From Rachicladosporium sp. CCFEE 5018 (lineage: Eukaryota; Ascomycota; Dothideomycetes; Cladosporiales; Cladosporiaceae): DNA of 64,000 nucleotides. A model generated the notes under the pieces. The model was not told the DNA's origin. It did not search any database and saw only the letters and a list, made by a program, of their open reading frames with translations. Made by a program: the position numbers and the translations under genes. The DNA lies in assembly GCA_002077045.2 (NCBI GenBank), contig KZ111150.1:76955-140954 (forward strand), given 5' to 3'. Positions 42,075 to 52,977 of the stretch are shown one piece after another. Position 1 is the stretch's first letter. The number at the start of each line of letters is the position of its first letter.

Positions 42075-44203
42075 TCATGTTCTCTTCGCGTTCTTTAAGC
42101 TACCGAGATCAAACACGTCCTCGCCGTCCTCAACTTTAGCCGCAGAGGATGCAGTCTTGCGATGTGTCCGTCCCTTCGCTCCACTACTCTTGTGCTCGAC
42201 GACCGTGGCATCGTCACCCGCATTGCCGAACAGGTAGCCACGATTCTGCCGTTGATCATCGAAGAAACCAGGCGGCGACTTGCGGGCTGTCTCTTGGCCG
42301 AGCATGAAGGAGTATGAGCTTTCTGCCAGAGCAGGTCTGGCAGCGGGTGGTCTGTGTGAAAGCGTGCTGGACTCTGCGTCATCGTCCAGTAGGCCTTTCG
42401 GACTGTGCGCACTTGGAGAGGCTGACGGGACAGGTGCTGTGGGGGGCATGGACGTCACAGCTTCGGAGCCCGACACGGCTTCGCTATCGCGCCCAAGCGA
42501 CACCGGTGGCGGCATGTGTTTCCGCAATGCGTCGACCGCCGGGGTCGCTCCTATCTGCTCCGGTGTAGTATCAAGTGCTGCAGCAGCAGCTTCGGGCAAG
42601 CTCGGGACGGCCACATTGGAGTCGCTCAGGGACACTTGTACGAACTGCACCTTCGCAATCGCAATGCTCAACTGATCTATCGCTTCCTTGTGTTGCGCGT
42701 TTGACCCATCCTCCGCCTCTTTCGCTGCTCGTCGCTGATACTCCCACAGCTCTGCGACTGCGCCTTCGAGGAGTTTGCTGAGTTGTACGTTTCTCTGCTC
42801 AAGCTCTTTCACTCGTTTGGCGGGTATATCAGGTGCCGGCCATCGCTTTCTTGGTGGTGGAGACGGTGTTGGCGCATCTCTTAGCTCCTGCGCTTTGCGA
42901 TGGACTTCATCGACAGCACTGCGCACAGCTTTGCTTATGCCCTGAGTGCGGTTGAGCGCAGCTCGTGCAGCGTTGACACCAGAGAAGGCAGTGATGTTCC
43001 GTTGCAGCGCCGGCGGAGTCACTGGTCGCCGTCCTGTTGGCCGCAGTGGCCGACCAGAGTACTTCAACACTAGGACGCTGCCGCCTGTAACATGCATGTG
43101 ATCGCGAAGGTACAGAGCGTCTGTGACGAACGTTTGCGGAGGGAAGTCCTTGTCTGGTGCTGGATATCGAAGTAGCGATGTTAGTACACTGTTATAGTCG
43201 CCTTCCATCAGCTCCCATCGAATGCGTAGTAGCATTGTGAGGCATATGTGATCAACGAGCTCGAGCGATGTATCCTCGGCAAAGAGTACATCCCACATGG
43301 TAAGCATATCGTCGAACGGCACTTCTCGGCCAAAGAGCAGTCGAATCCACCGCATCAAGAACACTTGCGGCACAATGTCAAGCTTCTCCAAGTGCTGTGC
43401 AAGCTCCTTGTCGAGCAATGGGAGCAATTCGAAGACGATACGTCTGCTCCGAGCGACCATCGGATTCTCTGATCCCGAATGTGTCGTCTGCTCGTAGAAG
43501 TTTTTCGCACTCTGCATAACTTGAGCAAACAGAGCGAAGGCATCGTGCTCAATGTGCTCGGCATCGAAGACGGCCTTGATCAAGGCATCTTCGCCCATCG
43601 CCTTACTACTCCTACCCAGGTTGATCGCATCCCTCTCTACCACCCATAGGATTGGAGCAAGCAGCTCATGCATTCCTTGCCGATAGCTGATATCAGCGTT
43701 CAACTTACTGTACACATACAGAATGTCAAGCAACATCCGCTTCGTGTCAGGCTGACGGAAGTACATGTTCTCCGGCATGCATCGATCGACATCTTGTTGT
43801 ATCTCGGCTCGCAGTGCCTGGTTGGCCTTTCGTGTCTTCCATGTTGACTTTACCGAGACTTAGCTTGCGTTCACGCCACCGCCACCAGTGGAGATATCAC
43901 GCTTACGTCTGTCTCCTCGCTGAGCGGGTCCGCTTGGTCGTCTCCGTCCTCAATCTGGCGGAGGAAATGCATGCGAAGGGAGTTGTAGGCCGAGCGGGAG
44001 GAGAGGAGCGTGCGGGCCCATTGTGAGGTGTTGACGTCTTCAAAGAGCAGGAATGCCTTCCAGCTTGCTGATCTGATGCCTAACGTGGTGTAGGGAGCGG
44101 AGTGGGTAGCTGGAGGGATAGGTGCAGCGGACTTGAGAGAGTGGATGTCGCGGTGCTTCTTCAGTTCCTGCCAGCTATCGCGAGCATCGTCAAGGCTTCT
44201 CAT
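42075..44203 (-). CDS. TBC-domain Rab GTPase-activating protein (TBC1D5-like)
   Basis: Two exons, 43907-44203 and 42075-43847, giving 689 residues. The join reads DPLSEETD/STWKTRKANQALRAE. The TBC domain spans about residues 30-330, with the Arg finger in IQQDVDRCMPE and the Gln finger in SYRQGMHELLAPILW; the later IVPQVFLMRWIRLLF and FDDMLTMWDVLFAED are typical. Then come a coiled-coil segment (VKELEQRNVQLSKLLEGAV) and a disordered Ser/Pro/Ala tail. The split of the domain by a long insertion after DPLS and the order of motifs match TBC1D5, a Rab7 GAP acting with retromer; Rab7/Ypt7 as the target is inferred. Confidence 0.9.
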
Positions 44204-44489
44204 GGTCGTTCATGCCGCTTCCTGTTGAGATGATGTTTGATACAAAGTAGAGAGACTCGACGGCAGCATCACCGGCCCGGCCTTGGCGCAATGCGTGGTG
44301 ACCCAAGATAGCAACACTCGATGGACTTTACTGATTACAAAGCTCCATTGGTATCGCGTCTTCTCAAGGGGCGAAAGCCACGTGGTGTCAAATTGAGCGG
44401 AAATGGTCCGAGATATCTACTGTCTGACTACAAGAACCAGCAGGTGAGCACCGTGCAATCGCCCTGAAGAAATCTAACATTTTTACAAC
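44204..44489. promoter_or_regulatory. Divergent promoter region of TBC and ferric reductase genes
   Basis: 286 bases between two divergent starts; must hold both promoters and leaders. No specific binding site is identified with confidence; GATA-type sequences for iron control are present at chance-level density. Confidence 0.45.
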
Positions 44490-46295
44490 ATGGGCTGGCC
44501 ATATCGGTTCATCTTCGACATTTCTGATGATCAGAAGAGTCATATGCGAGAGACACTGGACTGGTATGGATTCGTCGCACAGACTTCGGTTCTCGTACCT
44601 CTTCTGGCTATCCAGTTGTTCCACATATTTAATGGGCTGAGCGACCAAAGGCGACGAGATCCCTTCTCAACGGTGCCTAGCTCACCGCGACTCAAGCACG
44701 GCCAGACAGGACTCGGAGGTAAACCACGACTGCTGCAACAGAGGTTGCGTATGATCAAGTGGAGGGCAAGTGAATATCTTGACCTTATGGGCGTTCACCT
44801 CGGATCCAAAGGTGGCGTTTCTGCTGCGACCGCCTGGGGTGCCTGGCTCGTCCTCCTTTGCTTCCTCGAGACTAGCGACAGTGAGTGGGAGATCAAGTCC
44901 TAATGTAATACTTTTGCTAAGCATCAAACAGACTATCTGCACCTGACGAAGCGTTTTGGCATCGTTGCAGCCTCACAACTCCCGTTTCACTACCTACTCT
45001 CACTCAAGTCGCCATACTCGCCTATCCAGATGATCACTCAGTCCTCACACGAGACGCTCAATGCTAGCCATCAGCTTCTTGGTCGTTTAATCACTTGGCT
45101 CCTTTACTCACATGCGGTACTCTACCTCAATCTCTACGTCATGAACGGCCTCCTTGTCGCGAAGCTGAAGCAGGCATACGTTCTCTGCGGTTTAGCAGGT
45201 ATCATCGCTTTCACTGTGATCGGTACCACAGCATTGGCGCCAGTACGTCGATGGAGCTACCGCGTCTTCTATGTTGTGCACGTAGTCTTAGCGACTGCTT
45301 TGCTACCGGTACTGTTCTTCCATGTCTCGCACCTTCGCGTTTACATCTACGAGACTGCAGTGATATACTGCGCAAACGTGGGCTTACGATACTTCTTCAC
45401 GACCACTCGACCTGCCCTACTACGACTCATACCAGATACTAGACTGCTAGAGATCTCTGTGCCACTTACCACAACTACTGCCGCTTCTGGCGTGTCACGA
45501 GCTAGCGCAATATGGCAACCAAGTCAGCACGCCTACGTCTCGCTGCCGGGTCACGCGGTTTCGCGCACGTTCCGTAGCAATCCATTCACGGTGGCTTCAG
45601 TGCCAAGTGTGGACAAGCAACTCCGTTTCGTCGCACGCATTCTGGACGGGAACACTGCGAAACTCGCCGCAAGCCTCGGCGGTGACGAGAAGCCACGTGA
45701 CGTGACTATTGAAGGGCCCTATGGCGTCACGACACACGCCAACCAGCTTCTTGGCTACGACCGGGTGCTGTTCTTTGCTGGAGGTGTGGGAGGCACCTTC
45801 ATCGTACCGCTGTATCGCCAGCTACTATCCGACTTGAGTCCTGGCAAGAGTCGCCGAAGAGACAAAGTCAGCTTTGTGTGGGCTGTGCGGTCCAAGAGCG
45901 AGACGCAGTGGGCGACATCTGAGAGTGCAGCCGAGCGCGATGTCTTCACAGACCGGCTGAAGGTCTTCTTGACTCGAGACGAAGCTCTGGCTGGTTCACG
46001 GATCGATGAACGGCAAAACGAGGATGAGGAAGCCATCGAGCTGCAAGAGCGCAAGCAGCTTCTCTCGGAGGCGGAGTCGTCCACCACATTTCATGCCGGA
46101 CATGACATGTACGAACGTGGGCGACCTAATGTCGAGCGCATCGTGGAGCAGTGTATGATGCAAGGCAGCAACGAGCGTGTTGCGGTAGTTGTCTGTGGGC
46201 CAAAGTCGTTGAGTCGAAGTCTGCGCGCTGCCATCAAACCATATGTCTGGCGCGGGAGAGACGTGTGGTTCTGGGACGAGAGCTTCGGATACTAA
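44490..46295 (+). CDS. Ferric/cupric reductase transmembrane component (FRE family)
   Basis: Two exons, 44490-44880 and 44932-46295, joining as LETSD/NYLHLTKRFG, 584 residues. The ferric-reductase domain has about six helices with haem-ligand His candidates in LPFHYLLSL, SSHETLNASHQLLGR, YSHAVLYL, YVVHVVLATALL and FFHVSHLRVY. The FAD-binding region carries FRSNPFTVASVP, and the NAD(P) domain has IEGPYGV, LFFAGGVGGTFIVPLYRQL and VVVCGPKSLSRSLR. It moves electrons across the plasma or vacuolar membrane to reduce metals before uptake. The NAD domain carries an acidic insertion near residues 480-510. No signal peptide is obvious. Fungal NADPH oxidases share the fold but not this spacing. Confidence 0.9.
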
Positions 46296-46383
46296 TAGAC
46301 CACATCGATGCATAGTTACCACTCTGTAGGAGCTAGCACTGTACATTCAGGCCTCGGTCTACTGGAGGCTGGTCATAACGGAC

Positions 46384-47867
46384 TCACAGGCTGCCACGCA
46401 TCCGCTTGGCAGTACTCTTCATCATCATCGGTAACCCTGTATCTTCGTATGATTTGCCATTCACGATCATCTCCGCGACACCTTCTGCGCAGAGAAAAAT
46501 CATGGCCATACCACCTCCATTGTACCCAGCAAGCACATACTGTCTCCCTTCTTGTCCCGGCACGTCGCCCACGAAGGGCATTCCGTCTGATGTTATGCCC
46601 TGGATGCCTGTCCACATATGGTCGATCTCGGCACCGCTTTCCTCCCAGCCAAGGAAGTGTCGCTGCATGAGTCCATCAAAGTGCGGCTTCACCTCCGGTA
46701 ATGGCTTCGAGTCGTCCCAGTCGTTATACCAGCGCTTGCGGTCGTCTCGGTAAGCCCACTGGCCACCTCCGACGACGATGCCGCCATCCGGGCGAGGGTT
46801 CAGATAGTCGACTCGGTCAGCCTGATATGCGATATTGTACGTCTGCGAGAGATGTGGATGTACTGGACCGTTCTTTGGGGTGATGTGCACAGCTGTGCTG
46901 TTTGTCGGGACGATACGATCAGTGAACGTCGGACAGATGCCAGAGGTGTATGCATTCGTGGCGAAGATCACTTTGGCAGCTCGAAATTGTCCACGGTCGG
47001 TTTTCAGGATACTGCTACCGTCTGCGGCTTGCGTGACGCCAGTGACGGGAGTATTGGTCTGGAGATTGACCGCGTCGGATTCGACAAGCTTAGCGAGGAG
47101 TTGCGTGACAAGCTTATAAGGCCAGAAGGAACAGATGGAGCAGCTGATCGCTAGTTCACCGCAAAGCGACGCGATCTACCCTAATGAGCGCTCCGAAGCT
47201 TTGCACTGCAGCGCTGTGACTCATACTGACCTGCTCAAGATGCCTGCCCTCGATCAGACTTCGACTTCGAGTCCACTCTTGTCCCTCCTTCGCAGCCTTT
47301 CGGAACTCCTTCCGTACTGTGGCAGCGTCATCTGGGTCCAGGAACACGTCGTAGCTCCTACGCAGCTCGAACTCGCAGTCCAGGTCCTCTTCTTCGACTA
47401 CATGCTTCAATGCTTGGATCTGCCGGTCGACGAATGCCGCGAGCTCGTTGGCGGCTGCTACGCCCTGGTCGCGAGCCACACCTAATAGTGTCGTAGTCTT
47501 GGCCTTGCAGTGGCCCTGAGATCCATCAGCGGGATATCTCGAATCCCCCAATTTACTAATCACGTACCCCGTTACGTCCTGTGGCACCACTGCATACTTG
47601 TCGGGCTTCGAGAATGACGATAGATGGCGGACTATTTCCGGCCTTCTTGATGACATGATATGCTGTTGCAACGCCGGAGAGCCCAGCACCGATGATGGCA
47701 ATATCGCATGGCTTAGGCAGTCGCTCTGTTGATCTGTGCTCATCGATGGGGTGGAGCTCTGTTCGCCAATATGGTGTCGTTGGGTTAGGCACAGGCATCA
47801 CCTGGCTATGCGATGGGATTGGTGGCGCGCCGTCATCTGCGGCTTGTGGCGTTCGTCGTAACACCAT
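46384..47867 (-). CDS. FAD-dependent oxidoreductase, DAO family
   Basis: Three exons: 47568-47867, 47231-47515 and 46384-47175, giving 458 residues. The start MVLRRTPQAADDGAPPIPSH is usual for this fungal branch; the frame upstream has only a TTG. The ADP-binding motif CDIAIIGAGLSGVATAYHV lies near residue 55, followed by CSGATGRNGGHCK, which spans the first junction and is the flavin-contact block. Later marks are VIFATNAYTSG, GGIVVGGGQW, WTGIQGITSDGMPFVGDVP and the FAD-closing YVLAGYNGGGMAMIF. It probably oxidises an amine or amino acid; substrate unknown. Tandem with the rhodopsin-domain gene upstream, 128 bases apart. Confidence 0.9.
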
Positions 47868-47995
47868 GGCGTTGCGGTAGAAGCAGTCTGATTGCTGTGG
47901 TGCAGACGCGTCAAGCCATATATGGGCGTTCACCGCGCTGATCCCTCGGAGTTGTAAGTCCGACTCCGACTCCGGAGTGATGTCTGCCGTCTGGC

Positions 47996-49164
47996 TCAAG
48001 GGACCCCTGCCTGCTCGGTGGTGACTGTCCAGGAGTCTTTGCGAAGAACGCCGCCAAGGTATGGGCCGCTGTCCATGTCTTTCTTGTGGAGCAGTTCTAT
48101 ATCGTTATCTTTTGCAGCCCACTGCCAGTCCCTTTGTCTGTGATTATGTACCCGCTGCATGCCTTCCTGGAGGAATGTGCCTCTACGAGGAGGGACTTGC
48201 AGTGTTCGATGAACTGGCGGTCCATCACTGTACCACGTATCCGAACTCTGTCCAGCAGTCATCGGTCCGAAGAAGCGTGATAGCAGTGAACCTATTGGCC
48301 TCTTTAGAATTGGCAGCGAAGCGCAAATTATGCCGACGTTCGCCTCAATCAGCGTCCAGATGCCTCTTGGAATGAAGTTCCACGTACTGTCGGATTGAAT
48401 GCGGAGCGAATTGTGCACGGCAGTCGCTCGTAGGATGCTCGCGACGGTCACAAAGCCGCCCATGAGAAAGACGCCACATAGTAGTATTCTTTTGCGAAGA
48501 TCGAGGTGCAGCTCGAGGACTTGTGGCATGGGAAGCGCAAGCACCATCACATCGGTGAGGATGTTGCTGATAGAGTAGCCCATTCAGAAGGCGTTCGAGT
48601 CGATGCATTTCGCGTGGACTGATTTGTCCCAGGAGCCGGCGATTGGTACGCACTGGAATATGGAAGCAGCTATGCTACCCAGACTCCAGCTGACCACCAT
48701 AGCTAGGCAGACCCAAGCGACGATCTGGAAGCTCCTGCTGATGAATATGCGCTGATAGAGCAAGATCGCAGAGACCTTGTTAAAACAAGTGACGACTTTG
48801 TATGGCGTCTGGGCTATGAAGAACCAGCGCAATGCAGTGATCAGCTCTGTTTTTGTCAAGTCTGCCTTGTGCATGCCATAGCCGTGCTCGACTGCCAGTT
48901 GAATTGCGACAGACAGAAGTACGGAGAAGAGCTGTGCGACTATGGTCAGCGAGGCGCGATCGACCTTGGACGGGATTCTCAAAGACTGACCAGCGAGACG
49001 ACAATCGCGATATCATCGCGACCAAATTGTCGAGTGTGTAAGCGAAGCACGCAGCGACTGAGTGTGAACAATCCCGCTGTGACAATCATCACCACTGAGG
49101 TGATGTACAGCTTCCATCCCTGATCTGGGAGGCCACCATGGGGAAACCCAAGGCGACTAGACAT
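47996..49164 (-). pseudogene. Fungal rhodopsin-domain (SAT4-type) integral membrane protein with in-frame TGA
   Basis: Two exons, 48987-49164 and 47996-48939; 373 codons counting one TGA at 48584-48586. Seven-helix pattern with FGRDDIAIVVSLV, VEHGYGMH, FNKVSAILLYQRIFISRSFQ and VPIAGSWDKSVHAKCIDSNAF before the stop, then MGYSISNILTDVMVLALPMP and LIEANVGIICASLPILKRP after it, in the same frame. Relatives have Trp right after the CIxxNAF block, so TGG-to-TGA is the simplest account. No intron can remove the stop. The product upstream of the stop lacks the last helices. Intron 1 needs a weak donor (A/GTCTTT). Function of the intact family is unknown. Confidence 0.8.
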
Positions 49165-50045
49165 GTTGATGAATGGTATGTCGACCGTCAAGGGCGTGTC
49201 ATGATGGTACAAATACGAGCATCGGGCTACTTCATATGTTCATATGGTGACGACCCTCAGGCTCGTTCGAGCGGCGTAGCATTGCTACTGTAAGTACCTC
49301 TCAGCTTTAGCCATCATGGGTCGATCTCCGAGCAATCTAATCGTGCATGTTAGCTAGCACGTAGCGATGCTGGTTCAGAATGGAACCCATCGGCAGGCAA
49401 CGTGTTGCTTAAACCTGCCCGAAGGACATCTTCATGCCTTCTATGGTCGTATGTTACAGTGCGGTAGTGCCCCACATACGCAATCATCGCGGCTCCTAAT
49501 CCTCCATTGCCCACAAATACTCAGTTCGCGCGCTACATCTGTGATGACTTCCATTGGGACCTGCCCGATCCGTGACGTGCCAGGGCCATGCATTCCCGAC
49601 AGCATGGCTCAATCTGTTTGACTTCTCGCGGCACAGCACTTCGCCAGGAACTCTGTTACATTACTGAGGGAGTTTTCCGTGCCGTGACAGTAGGACCGTT
49701 GCGCTCTAATGCTCGCAGTCGCAGGACCTCACACTGAACCGCCCATGACGGCCGCCACCATGCCCCAGCCCACGCAGATGTTCCACGTTTGCGACTTGTT
49801 CTCGACGAGGGCTGTAGGATGGGCCCTCCGCTGCGGTAGCGGTAGGGGAGATGACTTCCATATTACTCTGACGTCAAATAATCCTGTGCTATGCCCGAGC
49901 GCCAAGTGCATTCATCAATGGACCTGCAGCAGTGTGTCCCAATCTCCGATGCATTGCATCCGGTTGCGTAGCGATGGTCTGCATCAACGGCATCGCCAGA
50001 AGGTAGGAGCTCTCATCAACTGTCTCTCACCTTTGCTATGTGTCC
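49165..50045. other. Intergenic, 0.9 kb
   Basis: Divergent promoter space between the rhodopsin-domain and carboxylesterase genes. No coding region supported, no repeat recognised. Confidence 0.55.
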
Positions 50046-51896
50046 ATGTCCCAATTCTCAATGGATTTTGGAATAGCTGATCTTCGCATTTGCCTCTGCG
50101 TCTTGCTCCTCGCTACATCCGGGCAAGGCAGCAACCTCAATGCGAAGCTCAGCGTTGGTACTACGAACGGAGTAATTGTCGGCCATCTCGCACCCCATGT
50201 AGAGGGTGTAGTCGAATACTTGGGCATCCCTTACGCTCAGCCGCCTGTCGGAAAACTAAGATTCGCGGCGCCAGTACCACCGAATCAATACAGAGCGTAT
50301 ACGGCTGCCGAATGGGTGTGTATATAGCCATTCTAATTTATCATTTGAGCGACGGTTCCTGACGCAGATGTAGGGATTGTAGGTCATTACCTCGTGGCAA
50401 GCTCGCCAGGCATACTGATCTGTTATTGACCCTTTATAGCGACTGTCCGCAGACTGTGGCTAAGCCAGTCAACTTTCCGGGCTTCACCGTGCAAGCTCAA
50501 GGTATCATCAATGCGTTCGCGGGAGGTCAAGGCACGCCCCAAAGCGAGGACTGCTTGAGCCTGAACATTTGGTCTTCATCAACGAGACCTAAGGGCAAGA
50601 AGCAGCCAGTGTTAGTGTTCTTCCATGGAGGTCGTACGTTGTTCACACCGGCTATGCAGGGTTCGAGATCTTTGCTGATACATCACAGGGTTTTCCATTG
50701 GTAACGCTCATTCTTCATTCTACAACGGAAGTCGGTTCGCAGAGGCAACGGGCGCTGTCATTGTCACCTTGACCTACCGGCTCAACGTCTTCGGCTTCCC
50801 TGGTGCTCCTGGCAATACGCAGAATCTTGGTCTGCGCGATCAGTGACGAGCAGTAGAGTGGCTACATGACAACGTCGCCGGATTTGGGGGAGGTCAGCAG
50901 CCACATTATTCTCTTAGCCCTGACGTTATAGCTTACTTCGGTAGATTTAAGCAAGATCACGATCTTTGGGCAGTCTTCTGGAGGAGTGGCAGTTGACTGG
51001 TGGACGTTCGCCTACAAGGATCGGCCACTAGTCAATGGGATCATCTCTGAGTCTGGCAATGCTTTCAGCTTCCCTCTGAACCCCATGGCCACTCAGACGA
51101 AGAACTGGTACAACGTCTCTGCCACACTGGGATGTGGTGCAACCGGCGACACAGTCGACTGCGTACGAAGCAAGAACTGGACGGATGTGCTTGCTGCGTC
51201 TGCCAAACTGCCAGCGACTCCCGGGGGGAACCCAGTGCGGTCTACACCCGCTTTCTACCCGACAGTGGACAATGAGACGGTCTTTACTGGCTATAAGGCT
51301 TTGTTTGCTCAAGGGACATCTGCGAAGATCGTAAGCCAACGCCCGCTCTGGTCGACATTGAACCATTACTGACTATCACCTAGCCTCAATTGCTAGGCAA
51401 CAACAATCGCGAGCAAGGCTACTATGTCATACCCGCCTACGGCCGTGGCATCAACACTACCGAAGCTCAAGGACAGCAGTTTCTACTCGAGTCATTCACC
51501 TGTGCTAACGACTACGAAGCTCGAGCCCGCACTTCGCAAGGCGTGCCAGTGTGGCAGTACAGGTTCTTCGCCGATTGGAACAATACTCGTCTCTACCCCA
51601 CCAGCGGTGCATACCACGGCACCGAGCTGGGGATGCTGTTCGGAAACTCGGTAGACGTCAGCGGCATCCCGCCAGAGCCTGCACAAGTACAGCTCACGAG
51701 AGTGATGCAGAAGGCTTGGGTAGCGTTTGCTAATGATCCAAAGGAGGGATTAAAGAAGTATGGATGGCCGAGGTTCGACCCTGCGGGAAAGACGCTCATC
51801 CGCTTGGGTTATGAGAACAGCGCTGTGCCGAGTTTTGTACTGCCTAGTACCTACAGCGCAGGGTGTGGGAACGTGACGTTGTCTGGTGGTCTGTAG
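50046..51896 (+). pseudogene. Secreted type-B carboxylesterase/lipase with in-frame TGA
   Basis: Exons 50046-50317, 50440-50630, 50689-50892, 50945-51330 and 51384-51896, frame-consistent, about 521 codons. Signal-like start (LRICLCVLLLATSGQG), VEYLGIPYAQPPVGKLRF, SEDCLSLNIW, the oxyanion block FFHGG, and the nucleophile elbow FGQSSGGVAVD with Ser; the Glu/His partners would be in the last exon. TGA at 50844-50846 interrupts GLRDQ/RAVEWLHDNVAGFGG, where relatives read DQRLAVEW, so a C-to-T change at an Arg codon is likely. The stop precedes the catalytic Ser, so the truncated product would be inactive. The first junction (AEW/DCPQT) is less certain. Confidence 0.8.
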
Positions 51897-52349
51897 AAGG
51901 TGTTGAATGACTTATACGCTCTAAGCATTGTCCCCGTGTCATTCCAGCACTAGCTCAGCTAACCGCGAGGAATCAGAGGCCTACTGTCTCTTCGCCATGT
52001 TAGATCGCAGGTTCGCTGTTGCAGCTTTGCTCACGGCGGCACAAGCGATATCAATATGTTGGAGAGGCAGATTCAGAGCGCGAGCATCAGATAGAAATGT
52101 GTTCAGAAGTATGCTCGAATGACGACCTGGACGCGCTACACTGCACAAGCAGTCTCATACAGGCTTACCTGCACCTTATTGCGCGAAGCAACACCCGCGG
52201 CTTCACATCGACCTGCTCGTATTCCGCTAAGAGCCAGCGGTGACTGTCTGCCGCCATAGTGCCAGCTTCGACGTCCCTCCCATACCCCGGAATGTGTGCC
52301 ACGCCCTTTTCAGCGCAGTTTCCTCGCCATCACGAAGCGTCAGCTTCCA
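51897..52349. other. Intergenic, 3' flanks of carboxylesterase and orphan gene
   Basis: Converging 3' ends. From 52298 the sequence is shared with position 1 of the window. No other feature seen. Confidence 0.55.
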
Positions 52350-52977
52350 TCAGCCTTCCCTGTAAGTAACAACAGCCTTCGTACCGTAATCAGCCATGCT
52401 GACCTTTCCGAGTCTCTCCTCTTCGATATACTTGAAGAACTGCCCCTCGTCCAGCTTCTTCCCCTCAGCGTTGTGCTGGTCTCGAAACATCTCATACAAC
52501 ATCTTCCAGTTCATTGTCCGGCTTGGCCTATTGCGAAGCGCAGTCCGTACCGCCTCAGCTGAGGGCATGTCAGGCCACTGCGAAGGCACACTGATCGGTG
52601 CTGCGCTGCTTGGGGCTACGTAGAGGAGTGTATCGTTGCCCGGACCTGGCATCACAAACTTCTTCTTGGTCTTCATCGCAATACCCGCAATATTGTCGTC
52701 TACCTCCCTCACGGTGATCACACCGATCCTGCTGGTCTTGATGAAGCGAACGAAGTCGGCCTCTTTCCGGTACACCTTCTTCACCTTGTCGTATTCGAAC
52801 TTGTTCCACAGCGTAGAGTAGGCAGTGGCCTCTGATGGGATTGCAGCGGCGACTTCTCCCGGTGAAGGCATCGAAACTGGGTCGTGCCAGATCTTCGTAG
52901 GTCTCTCAGCTGGCGCAAACGGGACAACCGGTATGCTTGAGGGCGTGATGACCTCACCAATGGCTTTCCGCGCAGGT
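52298..52977. repeat. Contig end A of an unmerged overlap; also matches 1-680
   Basis: Bases 52428-52977 are repeated exactly at 53078-53627, and the whole stretch matches 1-680 at about 98%. It ends at the N gap on the same base (CCGCGCAGGT) as the copy at 680. Confidence 0.92.

Noticed and set aside
44490..51896. Iron or siderophore gene cluster around the ferric reductase
   Set aside because: The neighbours (FAD oxidoreductase, rhodopsin-domain protein, carboxylesterase) share no pathway, and no synthetase or siderophore transporter is present.
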